Origin: Pseudomonas xionganensis
GTDB taxonomy: Bacteria; Pseudomonadota; Gammaproteobacteria; Pseudomonadales; Pseudomonadaceae
DNA: 64,000 bases
Reading direction: 5' to 3'
Assembly (NCBI RefSeq): GCF_009763245.1
Contig: NZ_WKJZ01000001.1
Location: 697,528-761,527 of the forward strand
The notes under the pieces were generated by a model. It was not told the DNA's origin. It did no database searches and saw only the letters and a program-made list of their open reading frames with translations. Position 1 is the stretch's first letter. Each line of letters opens with the position of its first letter. Position numbers and translations under genes: made by a program. Positions 1-9,241 of the stretch are shown piece by piece.

Positions 1-1110
1 GCCCCGGTCAGCCCCGCCAGCACTCCGGCTTCCGTTGCCCAGGGCGCTGAGCCTGGCGCCGCGCCGCGCCCCTCGCGTTTTCGTATCAATGCCGGCAGCG
101 AGGTGCTGCACGCCCATATTGAACTGCCGCCCGAGCCGGTGGTGGTGCCGGCGCCTGTGGTCGAACCGAGCAAGCCGGCAGACGGCGCCGTCAGTCTGCT
201 GGAACGCCTTAAGCAGGGCCTGTCCAAAACCAGTGCCAGCCTGGGCGAAGGCATGGCCAGCCTGTTTTTGGGCAAGAAGGCCATCGACGATGGCCTGCTG
301 GAGGATCTGGAAACCCGCCTGCTGACCGCCGACGTCGGCGTCGAGGCCACCACCGCCATCATCGGTAACCTGACCAAGCGCGTGGCGCGCAAGGAACTGG
401 CCGACAGTGGCGCGTTGTACAAGGCCCTGCAGGACGAGCTGGTGGCCCTGCTTAAGCCAGTGGAGCAGCCGCTGCAGATCGATAGCGGCAAGCAGCCCTA
501 TGTGATTCTGGTGGTCGGCGTGAATGGCGCCGGCAAGACCACCACCATCGGCAAGCTGGCGAAAAAGCTGCAGCAGGATGGCAAGAAGGTCATGCTGGCC
601 GCCGGCGACACCTTCCGCGCCGCCGCTGTGGAGCAGTTGCAGGTGTGGGGCGAACGTAACCAGATTTCGGTGATTGCCCAGCACACCGGCGCCGATTCGG
701 CCTCGGTGATCTTCGATGCCGTGCAGGCGGCCAAGGCCCGCGGCGTGGACGTGCTGATCGCCGACACCGCCGGGCGCCTGCACACCAAGGACAACCTGAT
801 GGAGGAGCTGAAGAAGGTCCGTCGGGTGATCGGCAAGCTGGACGAGACGGCGCCCCACGAGGTGCTGCTGGTGCTGGACGCCGGCACCGGGCAGAACGCC
901 ATCAGCCAGGCCAAGCAGTTCAACCAGACCGTCAACCTCACAGGTCTTGCCCTGACCAAGCTGGACGGCACCGCCAAGGGCGGGGTGATCTTCGCCCTGG
1001 CCAAGCAGTTTGCCCTGCCGATCCGCTATGTCGGCGTGGGTGAGGGCATCGACGATCTGCGCACCTTCGAGGCCAATACCTTCGTCCAGGCGCTGTTCGC
1101 GGAGAAATAG
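1..1110 (+). CDS. ftsY: Signal recognition particle receptor FtsY, 5' end outside window
   Basis: This is the membrane-associated SRP receptor GTPase, which takes ribosome-SRP complexes to the Sec translocon. The frame is open from base 1, so the true start lies upstream and the Pro/Ala/Glu-rich N-terminal A domain is cut. The NG domain is complete. The P-loop GVNGAGKTTT lies at about 517-546, followed by DTFRAAAVEQL, then DTAGR and TKLDGTAKGG near the C-terminus. The order of motifs and the C-terminal end fit FtsY, not Ffh, because no methionine-rich M domain follows. The stop TAG at 1108-1110 is 2 bases before ftsE, as in the usual ftsY-ftsE-ftsX operon. Confidence 0.97.
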   Translation, partial: APVSPASTPASVAQGAEPGAAPRPSRFRINAGSEVLHAHIELPPEPVVVPAPVVEPSKPADGAVSLLERLKQGLSKTSASLGEGMASLFLGKKAIDDGLLEDLETRLLTADVGVEATTAIIGNLTKRVARKELADSGALYKALQDELVALLKPVEQPLQIDSGKQPYVILVVGVNGAGKTTTIGKLAKKLQQDGKKVMLAAGDTFRAAAVEQLQVWGERNQISVIAQHTGADSASVIFDAVQAAKARGVDVLIADTAGRLHTKDNLMEELKKVRRVIGKLDETAPHEVLLVLDAGTGQNAISQAKQFNQTVNLTGLALTKLDGTAKGGVIFALAKQFALPIRYVGVGEGIDDLRTFEANTFVQALFAEK

Positions 1111-1112
1111 GG

Positions 1113-1781
1113 ATGATCAAGTTCGAGCAGGTCGGTAAACGCTACCCCAACGGCCATGTCGGGCTGCACGAGCTGAGCTTTCACGTGCGCCGTGGCGAGT
1201 TCCTCTTTGTCACCGGTCACTCCGGCGCCGGCAAGAGCACATTGCTGCGCCTGCTGCTGGCCATGGAACGCCCCAGCAGCGGCAAGCTGCTGCTGGCCGG
1301 GCAGGATCTGTCGCATATCACCAATGCGCAGATTCCCTACCTGCGCCGGCAGATCGGTGTGGTGTTCCAGAACCACCAGCTGCTGTTCGACCGCAGCGTG
1401 TTCGACAACGTCGCCCTGCCGCTGCAGATCCTCGGCCTGGCCAAGGACGAGATCGGCAAGCGCGTGCGCACCGCCCTGGAGCGGGTCTCCCTGGCGGACA
1501 AGGCCGAGCAGTTCCCCGGCGATCTGTCCACCGGCCAGCAGCAGCGCGTCGGCATCGCCCGCGCCGTGGTACATCGCCCGGCCCTGCTGCTGGCGGACGA
1601 GCCCACTGGCAACCTCGACCCGCGCCTGGCCGCGGAGATCATGGGGGTGTTCGAAGATATCAACCGCCTGGGCACGACCGTATTGATCGCCAGCCACGAC
1701 CTGGCCCTGATCGCCCGTATGCGCCATCGCATGCTGACCCTGCAACGCGGTCGCCTGATCGGCGATGGGGAGGCCGCATGA
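1113..1781 (+). CDS. ftsE: Cell division ATP-binding protein FtsE
   Basis: FtsE is the cytoplasmic ATPase of the FtsEX complex, which sits at the septum and activates periplasmic peptidoglycan hydrolases. At 222 residues it has normal length. It shows a Walker A motif GHSGAGKST near residues 34-42, the ABC signature LSTGQQQRVGIARA and Walker B LLLADEPTGNLD. The start ATG follows a GGAG site inside the end of ftsY, with a 2-base gap. Its stop overlaps the ftsX start by four bases (ATGA), which points to translational coupling of the two subunits. Confidence 0.97.
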   Translation: MIKFEQVGKRYPNGHVGLHELSFHVRRGEFLFVTGHSGAGKSTLLRLLLAMERPSSGKLLLAGQDLSHITNAQIPYLRRQIGVVFQNHQLLFDRSVFDNVALPLQILGLAKDEIGKRVRTALERVSLADKAEQFPGDLSTGQQQRVGIARAVVHRPALLLADEPTGNLDPRLAAEIMGVFEDINRLGTTVLIASHDLALIARMRHRMLTLQRGRLIGDGEAA

Positions 1782-2794
1782 GCGCCACCCGCATGCCGCC
1801 ACCGCAGCCGGCCCAGCGCGTCGGCGCGGCGCCGAAGAAGAACGACAACCCCAAGTCCGGCGACGAGCCGGATCTGCGCAGCCAGCTCAATGCCTGGCTG
1901 GAAAGCCACCGCGCCAGCCTGGTGGACAGCCTGCGCCGTCTGGCCAAGCAGCCCATCGGCAGCTTCTTTACCTGCCTGGTGATGGCCGTGGCCCTGAGCC
2001 TGCCCATGGGTCTGGCCCTGCTGCTGGACAACGTCGAGCGTTTGGGCGGCTCCTGGCAGCGCGCCGCGCAGATCTCCCTGTTTCTCCAGCTGGAGGCCAC
2101 GGACGCCCAGGGACAGGCGTTGCGCGAGCAGATCGAGAAAATGGACGACGTGGCCGAGGCCGAATGGATCAGCCGCGAGCGCGCTCTGGACGAGTTCCAG
2201 CAGCAGTCGGGCCTGGGCGAGGCGCTCAAGGAGCTGCCGGACAACCCCCTGCCCGGCGTGGTGGTGGTGACGCCGAGGGAAATCGACAAGGTCGCCCTGG
2301 AGGCCCTGCGTCTGCGCCTGGCCGAGCTGCCCCAGGTGCAGCAGGCCCAGCTCGACCTGCTTTGGGTCGAGCGCTTGAGTGCCATGCTCAAACTGGGCGA
2401 GCGTTTTGTCTTCGGCCTGACCCTGCTGCTGGTGATGGCCCTGTTGCTGGTGATCGGCAACACCATCCGCCTGCATATCGAGAACCGCCGCAGCGAGATC
2501 GAGGTGATCAAGCTGGTCGGCGGCACCGACAGCTATGTGCGCCGGCCCTTCCTCTATATGGGCACCCTCTACGGTCTGGGTGCGGGGTTGATGGCCTGGG
2601 GCCTGCTGGCCTATGGCCTGGCCTGGCTGAATGGTGCAGTGGTGCGCCTGGCGGGGCTGTACAGCAGCGATTTCGCCCTGGCCGGGGTGCCCCTGGCCGA
2701 TGGTCTATCCCTGCTACTCGGCGCCCTGTTCCTGGGCTATATTGGCGCCTGGCTGGCCGTCGCTCGTCACCTCAACGAGCTGGCGCCCCGCTAA
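1778..2794 (+). CDS. ftsX: Cell division permease FtsX
   Basis: FtsX is the membrane subunit of FtsEX. The 338-residue protein has a long charged cytoplasmic N-terminus (residues 1-60), a first membrane segment at about 62-84, a periplasmic domain that in known FtsX proteins contacts hydrolase activators, and three further hydrophobic segments in the last 130 residues. The start overlaps ftsE by ATGA. No terminator follows before rpoH, but rpoH has its own candidate promoter, so it is probably not simply part of this operon. Confidence 0.96.
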   Translation: MSATRMPPPQPAQRVGAAPKKNDNPKSGDEPDLRSQLNAWLESHRASLVDSLRRLAKQPIGSFFTCLVMAVALSLPMGLALLLDNVERLGGSWQRAAQISLFLQLEATDAQGQALREQIEKMDDVAEAEWISRERALDEFQQQSGLGEALKELPDNPLPGVVVVTPREIDKVALEALRLRLAELPQVQQAQLDLLWVERLSAMLKLGERFVFGLTLLLVMALLLVIGNTIRLHIENRRSEIEVIKLVGGTDSYVRRPFLYMGTLYGLGAGLMAWGLLAYGLAWLNGAVVRLAGLYSSDFALAGVPLADGLSLLLGALFLGYIGAWLAVARHLNELAPR

Positions 2795-2829
2795 GTCATT
2801 GTTTTAGTTGATACTCACTATGTGTAAGG

Positions 2830-2856
2830 GAACTTGTACAGTCGTATAAAGTCCCA
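2830..2856 (+). promoter_or_regulatory. Candidate AlgU/sigma-E-type promoter for rpoH
   Basis: GAACTT (2830-2835), a 16-base spacer and TCCCA (2852-2856) resemble the extracytoplasmic-stress promoter pattern GAACTT-N16-TCTGA. The -35 half is a perfect match and the -10 half keeps TC and the final A. It lies about 50 bases before the rpoH start. An AlgU-dependent rpoH promoter is known in P. aeruginosa; its use here is inferred. Confidence 0.5.
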
Positions 2857-2903
2857 TGGTGCAGTGCTAGACTGCCCCACGATTCGTAAGTTGGAGGATT
2901 CAA

Positions 2904-3758
2904 ATGTCCACTTCTTTGCAACCTGTTCATGCTCTGGTTCCGGGTGCCAACCTGGAGGCATACGTGCATGCGGTCAACGGCATCCCGCTGCTGACCCCCG
3001 AGCAGGAGCGTGAACTGGCCGACCGTCTCTTCTACCAGCAGGACCTGGAAGCCGCCCGGCAGATGGTCCTGGCTCACCTGCGTTTTGTCGTGCATATCGC
3101 CCGCAGCTACTCCGGTTATGGCCTGGCCCAGGCCGACCTGATCCAGGAAGGCAACGTCGGCCTGATGAAGGCGGTCAAGCGTTTCAACCCGGAAATGGGT
3201 GTGCGCCTGGTGTCCTTCGCCGTGCACTGGATTCGCGCCGAGATCCACGAGTTCATCCTGAAGAACTGGCGCATCGTCAAGGTCGCCACCACCAAGGCCC
3301 AGCGCAAGCTGTTCTTCAACCTGCGCAGCCAGAAGAAGCGTCTGGCCTGGTTGAACAACGACGAAGCCCATGCCGTGGCCGAGAGCCTGGGTGTGGAAGT
3401 GCGCGAAGTGCGCGAGATGGAGAGCCGCCTGTCCGGTCACGACATGGCCTTTGACCCGGCTGCCGAAGCCGATGACGACAGCGCCTTCCAGTCGCCGGCC
3501 CATTACCTCGAAGACCACCGTTACGACCCGGCCCGCCAACTGGAGGATGCCGACTGGAGTGACAGCGCCAGCAGCAACCTGCACGAAGCTCTGGAAAGCC
3601 TGGATGAGCGCAGCCGTGACATCCTCTACCAGCGCTGGCTGGCCGAGGAGAAGGCCACCTTGCATGACCTGGCGGCCAAGTACAACGTCTCTGCCGAGCG
3701 TATTCGCCAGCTGGAGAAAAACGCCATGAACAAGCTCAAGGGCTCCATCGCGGCGTAA
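2904..3758 (+). CDS. rpoH: Heat-shock sigma factor RpoH (sigma-32)
   Basis: RpoH is the alternative sigma factor that directs RNA polymerase to heat-shock promoters. The 284-residue protein has normal length. It carries sigma region 2 ([17 protein letters not shown], then the aromatic -10 melting segment), the diagnostic RpoH box QRKLFFNLR after region 2.4, and a region 4 helix-turn-helix with [16 protein letters not shown] at the end. A strong GGAGG lies 6 bases before the ATG. A candidate stress promoter lies upstream and a clean terminator follows, so it can be transcribed as a single gene. Confidence 0.98.
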   Translation: MSTSLQPVHALVPGANLEAYVHAVNGIPLLTPEQERELADRLFYQQDLEAARQMVLAHLRFVVHIARSYSGYGLAQADLIQEGNVGLMKAVKRFNPEMGVRLVSFAVHWIRAEIHEFILKNWRIVKVATTKAQRKLFFNLRSQKKRLAWLNNDEAHAVAESLGVEVREVREMESRLSGHDMAFDPAAEADDDSAFQSPAHYLEDHRYDPARQLEDADWSDSASSNLHEALESLDERSRDILYQRWLAEEKATLHDLAAKYNVSAERIRQLEKNAMNKLKGSIAA

Positions 3759-3771
3759 CGCCAGCCTTCTG

Positions 3772-3799
3772 AAAAGCCGCACCTAGGTGCGGCTTTTTT
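3772..3799 (+). terminator. Rho-independent terminator after rpoH
   Basis: A 12-base perfect stem (AAAAGCCGCACC pairing with GGTGCGGCTTTT) with a 2-base centre runs into a T tract. It starts 13 bases after the rpoH stop. Confidence 0.9.
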
Positions 3800-3850
3800 A
3801 TGCCTCCAGCCGGCCGCTGCTGCGGGCCGTCGCCATAGGACCGGAACTGT

Positions 3851-4462
3851 ATGAAACTTTCTTCCCTGCGCCCCCAGGATTGGCTGCTGCTGGCCGTGGT
3901 GGCTGCCCTGTTCTTTGCCTGGGGCGCCTGGCTGATGCGCCCGCAACCAGCTGCCGAACCGCTGCCCTGGTTGAGCCAGTGGCAGAGCCGGGTGTTGCAG
4001 CCTCTGGCCGAGGATCGTCTGGCCCTGGCGCAGCTGGCCGAGTTGCAGGACGGCGAGCTGTGGTTGCAGGCCAATCTGGGTGGCGCCCGTCTGCTCTATC
4101 GCGCCCAGCTAGCAGGCGACGAGCAGGGCTGGTCGGTGGAGGCCGAGGTGGCCCTGAGCGAGGCCGAGCGCAGCAGTTTGCTGGCGGCGGCCGGCCTTGA
4201 TCTTGGCGATGGCGAGCAGCCGCTCAGTGCGCAGTTGCTGGAGGCCCTGGGCCGCCACGCCCTGCTGTCCCTGACCCTGTTACCACCCGAGCCGCTGGAT
4301 GCCGCCCGTCTGGCCGCCAGCATTGGTCAGCCGCGCCTGACCCTGGAGCTGGACGAGGGGCAGGCCTGGGTCTACCCCGAGCTGGGCATGACCGCCCATC
4401 TGCAGGAGGAAGAGCTGTTCTTTCTCTATGTGGTGCCACGGCATCTGCTTAAGCAGCGCTAG
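3851..4462 (+). CDS. Membrane-anchored protein of unknown function
   Basis: I do not recognise a named family. The 203-residue protein has one N-terminal hydrophobic segment (about residues 11-29) followed by a leucine-, alanine- and glutamate-rich soluble part, so it is probably an inner-membrane protein with a periplasmic domain. The C-terminus is the hydrophobic ELFFLYVVPRHLL stretch. It sits between the rpoH terminator and mtgA, converging on mtgA with 5 bases between the stops. P. aeruginosa has a hypothetical gene at the same place, so it is probably conserved in the genus. Function unknown. Confidence 0.8.
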   Translation: MKLSSLRPQDWLLLAVVAALFFAWGAWLMRPQPAAEPLPWLSQWQSRVLQPLAEDRLALAQLAELQDGELWLQANLGGARLLYRAQLAGDEQGWSVEAEVALSEAERSSLLAAAGLDLGDGEQPLSAQLLEALGRHALLSLTLLPPEPLDAARLAASIGQPRLTLELDEGQAWVYPELGMTAHLQEEELFFLYVVPRHLLKQR

Positions 4463-4467
4463 GCCGA

Positions 4468-5196
4468 TTACAGCCAGGCCGGCCACCAGTCGGGGTGATC
4501 TGGTTGCAGGCGATTGAGGTAGTGGCTGCCGCCCAGTTGCCACATCTGCTGGCGAATCCAGGCGGCGCGGCGCAGGGTCTGGGCGCTGGGTTGGCGGGCA
4601 CTGCGATAGCGCGGGTTGGGCAATATGGCGGCCAGCAGGCTGGCCTGCTGGCGGTTCAGGTAGGGGGCGCCGCGCTGGAAATGATGCTGGGCGGCGGCCT
4701 CGGCGCCGAAAACGCCCTCAGCCCATTCGGCGCTGTTGAGGTAGACCTCGAGAATCCGCTCCTTGCTCCAGAACAGCTCGATCAGCCCGGTAAACCAGGC
4801 TTCCAGCACCTTGCGCGGCCAGCTGCGGCCGGACCAGAGAAACAGGTTCTTGGCCACCTGCTGGCTCAGGGTGCTGGCGCCACGCAGCGAGCCACCCTGG
4901 CTGTTGTGCCTGAGGGCGGCGAGGATCGCTGCGGTGTCGAAGCCCCAGTGCTCGGCGAATTTCTGGTCTTCGGCGGCGATCACCGCCATCTTCAGGTCGT
5001 CCGGCAGCTCGTCCCAGGACCGCCAGCTGCGCTTGAGTTCCAGGGCTTCGCCGGCCTGCCAGGCCTCAATCTTGCGCTCGACCATCAGCGCCGTGCCCGG
5101 TGGCGGCAGCCAGCGCAGGGCGAGCACCACCAGGGCCGAGCCCAGCAGCAGGCCCAGCAGCAGTTTGAACAGGCGGCGCAGTAAGGTCTGGAGCAT
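4468..5196 (-). CDS. mtgA: Monofunctional biosynthetic peptidoglycan transglycosylase
   Basis: MtgA polymerises lipid II into glycan strands in the periplasm. The 242-residue protein has an N-terminal membrane anchor (about residues 8-27) and a glycosyltransferase family 51 domain. The catalytic-glutamate motif AAEDQKFAEHWGFD is intact, followed by GASTLSQQVAKNLFL and the ERILEVYLNSAEWAEGVFG block that marks this family. There is no transpeptidase domain, which separates it from bifunctional penicillin-binding proteins. It is transcribed toward the preceding unknown gene and away from the DUF423 gene. Confidence 0.96.
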   Translation of the reverse strand: MLQTLLRRLFKLLLGLLLGSALVVLALRWLPPPGTALMVERKIEAWQAGEALELKRSWRSWDELPDDLKMAVIAAEDQKFAEHWGFDTAAILAALRHNSQGGSLRGASTLSQQVAKNLFLWSGRSWPRKVLEAWFTGLIELFWSKERILEVYLNSAEWAEGVFGAEAAAQHHFQRGAPYLNRQQASLLAAILPNPRYRSARQPSAQTLRRAAWIRQQMWQLGGSHYLNRLQPDHPDWWPAWL

Positions 5197-5262
5197 GATG
5201 CTTGGCGTTTAGGGGGTTGGCCGCCATTATAGCCACCTTGTATGACCTGTCTGGAGTGATGC

Positions 5263-5646
5263 ATGGCGCGTCTATGGTTGTTGCTGGCTGCCTTCACTGG
5301 CTTTACCGGGGTGGCCCTGGGGGCCTTTGCCGCCCATGGCCTCAAGCACCAGTTGAGCCCGGAGTACCTGGCGGTATTCCAGACTGGCACTCACTACCAG
5401 CTGATCCATGCCCTGGCGCTGTTCGGGGTGGGGCTGCTGGCGCTGCAACGGCAGGGGCGCCTGATCAATCTGGTCGGCGGCCTGTTCGCGGTCGGCATTG
5501 TGCTGTTCTCCGGCAGCCTCTATCTGCTGACGCTCAGTGGCGTCCGCGGGTTGGGCATGATCACGCCTTTTGGTGGCGTGGCCTTTCTGCTGGGCTGGTT
5601 ATGCCTCGGCCTGCTGGCTCTGCGGCTGAAACCTGAACATGGCTGA
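5263..5646 (+). CDS. DUF423 (YgdD-type) small membrane protein
   Basis: This 127-residue protein consists almost entirely of four hydrophobic segments. It has the DUF423 features: an N-terminal GFTGVALGAFAAHGLK stretch, a TGTHYQLIHALAL segment and a GMITPFGGVAFLLGW segment near the end. Its function in bacteria is not established; it is an integral inner-membrane protein. The ATG at 5263 follows a GGAG site. It stands alone between mtgA (divergent) and thiS. Confidence 0.9.
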   Translation: MARLWLLLAAFTGFTGVALGAFAAHGLKHQLSPEYLAVFQTGTHYQLIHALALFGVGLLALQRQGRLINLVGGLFAVGIVLFSGSLYLLTLSGVRGLGMITPFGGVAFLLGWLCLGLLALRLKPEHG

Positions 5647-5748
5647 CTTTTGAGTCAGAAAAATGGACGGATGGCGCTGCGCAGCCTTGGTCATCCCAGG
5701 GTATCGGGCTAGAATGCGGGCCCCTTGCCATCTTGTGACCGCTCCGTC

Positions 5749-5949
5749 ATGCAGATTCAGTTGAACGGTGAACCCTTCGAAGTGCCCACCGGCGAAACCG
5801 TCGCCGGCCTGATCGAGCGCCTGGATCTGGCCGGGCGCCGGGTCGCGGTCGAGCTCAATCTGGACATAGTGCCGCGCAGCCAGCATGCCACCACCGCTCT
5901 GGCCGAGGGTGACCGGGTTGAAGTGGTGCATGCCATCGGCGGCGGCTGA
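5749..5949 (+). CDS. thiS: Sulfur carrier protein ThiS
   Basis: ThiS is the small ubiquitin-like carrier whose C-terminal glycine is thiocarboxylated and hands sulfur to ThiG during thiamine thiazole synthesis. The 66-residue protein starts MQIQLNGEPFEV, has the short beta-grasp fold pattern and ends in Gly-Gly-Gly, as the chemistry requires. I chose the ATG at 5749; an upstream TTG in frame at 5725 would add eight residues not seen in ThiS. It lies 51 bases before thiG. I see no thiamine-pyrophosphate riboswitch upstream. Confidence 0.96.
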   Translation: MQIQLNGEPFEVPTGETVAGLIERLDLAGRRVAVELNLDIVPRSQHATTALAEGDRVEVVHAIGGG

Positions 5950-6000
5950 CGCTGTCTACCCTCCCGCTTACGCCTTTGACCACGTCTTGAGGAATACCCG

Positions 6001-6795
6001 ATGAGCCATCTTCCCAGCGACAAGCCCTTTACCCTGGCCGGCCGTACCTATGAGTCGCGTCTGCTGGTGGGTACCGGCAAGTACAAGGATCTTGAAGAAA
6101 CCCGCCTGGCCATCGAAGCCTCGGGTGCCGAGATCGTCACCGTGGCGGTGCGCCGGACCAATATCGGGCAGAACCCGGATGAGCCGAACCTGCTGGATGT
6201 GATCAGTCCCGACAAGTACACCATCCTGCCCAACACCGCCGGCTGCTATGACGCCGCCGAGGCGGTGCGCACCTGCCGCCTGGCCCGCGAACTGCTGGAT
6301 GGGCACAAGCTGGTCAAGCTGGAAGTGCTGGCCGACCAGAAGACCCTGTTCCCCAATGTGATCGAAACCCTCAAGGCCGCCGAAGTGCTGGTCAAGGACG
6401 GCTTCGACGTCATGGTGTACACCAGCGACGACCCGATCATCGCCCGTCAGCTGGCCGAAATGGGCTGCATCGCGGTGATGCCCCTGGCCGGCCTGATCGG
6501 CACCGGTCTGGGCATCTGCAACCCCTACAACCTGCGCATCATCCTCGAAGAGGCCACCGTGCCAGTGCTGGTGGATGCCGGCGTGGGTACGGCCTCCGAC
6601 GCCACCATCGCCATGGAGCTGGGCTGCGAGGCAGTGCTGATGAACAGCGCCATTGCCCATGCGCAGAACCCGATTCTGATGGGCGAGGCGATGAAGCACG
6701 CGATCATCGCCGGGCGCATGGCCTATCTGGCCGGGCGCATGCCGAAGAAGCTGTATGCCAGTGCCTCTTCCCCCCTCGACGGTCTGATTCGCTAA
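6001..6795 (+). CDS. thiG: Thiazole synthase ThiG
   Basis: ThiG condenses 1-deoxyxylulose 5-phosphate, dehydroglycine and the ThiS thiocarboxylate into the thiazole phosphate of thiamine. The 264-residue TIM barrel is normal in length. It contains the [33 protein letters not shown] (with the Schiff-base lysine region) and [14 protein letters not shown] segments that mark the family. It follows thiS in the same direction, so carrier and synthase are made together. Confidence 0.97.
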   Translation: MSHLPSDKPFTLAGRTYESRLLVGTGKYKDLEETRLAIEASGAEIVTVAVRRTNIGQNPDEPNLLDVISPDKYTILPNTAGCYDAAEAVRTCRLARELLDGHKLVKLEVLADQKTLFPNVIETLKAAEVLVKDGFDVMVYTSDDPIIARQLAEMGCIAVMPLAGLIGTGLGICNPYNLRIILEEATVPVLVDAGVGTASDATIAMELGCEAVLMNSAIAHAQNPILMGEAMKHAIIAGRMAYLAGRMPKKLYASASSPLDGLIR

Positions 6796-6903
6796 ATCGA
6801 ACGCGACAGAACGGACTCGGCAGTGCGCCCCGCACGGGGTAAACTGCGCGCCTTTTGCGCACCCCCAAGGGGCGTGCGCTGACACAGGTTGCGAGAGAAC
6901 GCC

Positions 6904-7623
6904 ATGAGCGACGAAATCCAGCAGGCCGGTGAGGGCGAAGCCCCGCGTCGCCTGCGCACCATCAAGAGTTTCGTGATGCGCGCCGGGCGCATGACCGAGG
7001 GCCAGCAGCGTGGTCTGGAGCAGGGCTGGCCGAAATTTGGCCTGGAACTGGCCGATGGTCTGCGTGACTTCGATCAGGTCTTCGGCCGCAGCGCCCCGCG
7101 TACCTTCGAGATCGGCTTTGGCATGGGCCACTCCACCCTGGAAATGGCTGCCGCCGCCCCCGAGCAGGACTTTATCGGCGTCGAGGTGCACAAGCCCGGG
7201 GTCGGTGCCCTGCTCAACGGCCTGATCACGCAGAACCTGAGCAATGTGCGGGTGTACAGCTGTGATGCCCTGGACGTGCTGCGCCAGTGCGTGGCCGACG
7301 CCAGCCTGGATCGGCTGCTGCTGTTCTTCCCCGACCCCTGGCACAAGGCCAAGCACAACAAGCGCCGTATCGTGCAGCCGGCCTTTGCCGAGCTGGTGCG
7401 GCAGAAACTCAGGGTTGGCGGCGTGCTGCATATGGCCACCGACTGGCAACCCTATGCCGAGCATATGCTGGAGGTCATGAGCGCTGCCCCGGGCTATCGC
7501 AACCTGGCTGCCGATGGCCAGTATGTGCCGCGCCCCGAGGAGCGCCCCAGCACCAAGTTCGAGAAGCGCGGCGAGCGTCTCGGCCACGGCGTATGGGATC
7601 TGAAGTTTCAGCGTGTCGACTGA
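6904..7623 (+). CDS. trmB: tRNA (guanine-N7-)-methyltransferase TrmB
   Basis: TrmB uses S-adenosylmethionine to make 7-methylguanosine at position 46 of tRNA. The 239-residue protein has the SAM-binding motif [14 protein letters not shown], the [12 protein letters not shown] block and the catalytic signature [16 protein letters not shown]. It ends with the [17 protein letters not shown] motif typical of the family. The ATG at 6904 is preferred over an in-frame TTG at 6889. It follows thiG by 108 bases, the same order as in P. aeruginosa. Confidence 0.97.
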   Translation: MSDEIQQAGEGEAPRRLRTIKSFVMRAGRMTEGQQRGLEQGWPKFGLELADGLRDFDQVFGRSAPRTFEIGFGMGHSTLEMAAAAPEQDFIGVEVHKPGVGALLNGLITQNLSNVRVYSCDALDVLRQCVADASLDRLLLFFPDPWHKAKHNKRRIVQPAFAELVRQKLRVGGVLHMATDWQPYAEHMLEVMSAAPGYRNLAADGQYVPRPEERPSTKFEKRGERLGHGVWDLKFQRVD

Positions 7624-7781
7624 TTCAACGCTATACAAAACACAGGGATGACGGCAGAAGACCGGCTTGAGTCGGCACTGGCCAGGAAGGCACCTCACCA
7701 AGACGGCCTATCAACCTGCGCGCTGAGGCGTGGGTCATAAGAACAGCAGCCCTGCTTCGGCCAGGCTGCGAGGAGATTGCT

Positions 7782-9125
7782 GTGTTGAAAGTCTTTTCCC
7801 TGCTACTGCTGACTGCTTTTGCCTTACAGGCCCAGGCCAAGGTCGACCCCACCCAGGCCGCTCGACTTGGCCAGGATCTGATGCCGCTGGGCGGCGAACG
7901 CGCCGGTAATGCCGCCGGCACCATCCCCGCCTGGGATGGCGGCTTGGCCACGCCTCCGGCCAACTATCAAGCGGGCATGCATCACCCCGACCCCTATGCC
8001 GCCGATCTGCCGCTGTATCGCGTTACGGCACAGAACCTGGAGCAGCACCGCGCCCAGTTGCCCCAGGGTTTGCAGGCCCTGCTGAGCCAGCAGCCGGAGT
8101 ATTTTCTCCAGGTTTTCCCCACCCGCCGCAGCGCTGCAGCGCCGCAGCGTATCTATGATGCGACCCGTTTCAACGCCCTTAACGCCGAGCTGATTTCCGG
8201 CGGCAATGGGGTCGAGGGTGCGGCTGCCGGGATTCCCTTCCCCCTGCCGCAGAATGGCCAGGAGGCGATCTGGAACCACATCATGCGCTACCGTGGTGAC
8301 CAGATCAGCTTTGTCACCAACCAGGCGGCGGTGCTTTCCAGTGGGGCTTACAACCTGCTCAAGCTGGAACGTAACATCTATTTCCTCTATGGCCGTGAAG
8401 GGGTGAGTCCGCGGGATCTGGACAACACCCTGTTCTTCTACAAGTACAAGGTGGCGGCGCCGTCCAAACTGGCCGGCTCGGCTCTGGTGGTGCAGGAGAC
8501 CCTCGACCAGATCCTGGCCATCCGCAAGGCCTGGCGCTTCAACCGTGGCGAGCGTCGGGTGCGCCGCCTGCCCATGCTGGCCTATGACGCCCTGCAGCCG
8601 GATACCAACGGCATGGCGCTGGCCGATCAGGTCGACGGTTACAACGGCGCGCCGGATCGCTACGAGTGGCAGCTGATGGGCAAGCAGGAAATGCTGGTGC
8701 CCTACAACAGCTATGCGGTGCATCAGCAGGGCATTCCCTATGAGCGCATCCTGCAGAGCAGCTTCGTCAACCCCGAACTGCTGCGTTATGAGCTGCACCG
8801 GGTCTGGGTGGTGGAGGCCGATCTGCGCAAGGGCCACAGCCACCCCTACGGCAAGCGGCGCTTCTACCTGGACGAGGACAGCTGGCAGATCCTCGCGGTC
8901 GACCTCTATGACAAGAACGGCAACCTGACCGGCCTGCAAGAAAACCACCCGATCAGCTACTACGACGTGCCCATGTTCGGCAGCACCCTGGAGACCATCT
9001 ACGACTTCAAGGGCAAGCGCTACTTCGCCGATGGCATGGACAACAACGAGCCGATGTATGACTTCAACGCCAAGCTGAGCCCGCGGGATTTCACGCCCCA
9101 GGCCCTGCGCCGGGAAGGCAACTGA
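7782..9125 (+). CDS. DUF1329 family secreted protein
   Basis: The 447-residue protein has a signal peptide ending near residue 19 (FALQAQA, then KVDP). Its body fits DUF1329, an uncharacterised family of gammaproteobacterial envelope proteins related in fold to lipoprotein-sorting factors. Its GTG start follows a GAGGAGA site; a TTG comes next in frame. A terminator lies just behind it, so it appears to be a single-gene unit. In several Pseudomonas species DUF1329 genes lie near hydrocarbon or fatty-acid metabolism genes, but nothing here shows a substrate. Confidence 0.88.
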   Translation: MLKVFSLLLLTAFALQAQAKVDPTQAARLGQDLMPLGGERAGNAAGTIPAWDGGLATPPANYQAGMHHPDPYAADLPLYRVTAQNLEQHRAQLPQGLQALLSQQPEYFLQVFPTRRSAAAPQRIYDATRFNALNAELISGGNGVEGAAAGIPFPLPQNGQEAIWNHIMRYRGDQISFVTNQAAVLSSGAYNLLKLERNIYFLYGREGVSPRDLDNTLFFYKYKVAAPSKLAGSALVVQETLDQILAIRKAWRFNRGERRVRRLPMLAYDALQPDTNGMALADQVDGYNGAPDRYEWQLMGKQEMLVPYNSYAVHQQGIPYERILQSSFVNPELLRYELHRVWVVEADLRKGHSHPYGKRRFYLDEDSWQILAVDLYDKNGNLTGLQENHPISYYDVPMFGSTLETIYDFKGKRYFADGMDNNEPMYDFNAKLSPRDFTPQALRREGN

Positions 9126-9132
9126 GTCAGCC

Positions 9133-9159
9133 AACCGCCCTTCGGGGCGGTTTTCGTTT
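9133..9159 (+). terminator. Rho-independent terminator after the DUF1329 gene
   Basis: The stem AACCGCCC / GGGCGGTT closes a TTCG tetraloop and is followed by TTCGTTT. It starts 8 bases after the stop codon. Confidence 0.85.
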
Positions 9160-9241
9160 CTGCCCTTGATGCAGGGCAACATGCGCCGCGCTGTCTCTGG
9201 TCTAGGATCAAGGTCTATTGATCCATTCAGGGGGCAAGGTG

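Noticed and set aside
5650..5748. Thiamine riboswitch before thiS
   Set aside because: Neither of the conserved CTGAGA or ACCTGA-type elements of a THI element can be found in the short leader.
5968..7701. A 577-codon open frame on the minus strand opposite thiG and trmB
   Set aside because: It is the shadow of two well-supported genes on the plus strand in high-GC DNA, with a composition rich in His, Gln and Gly and no motifs.
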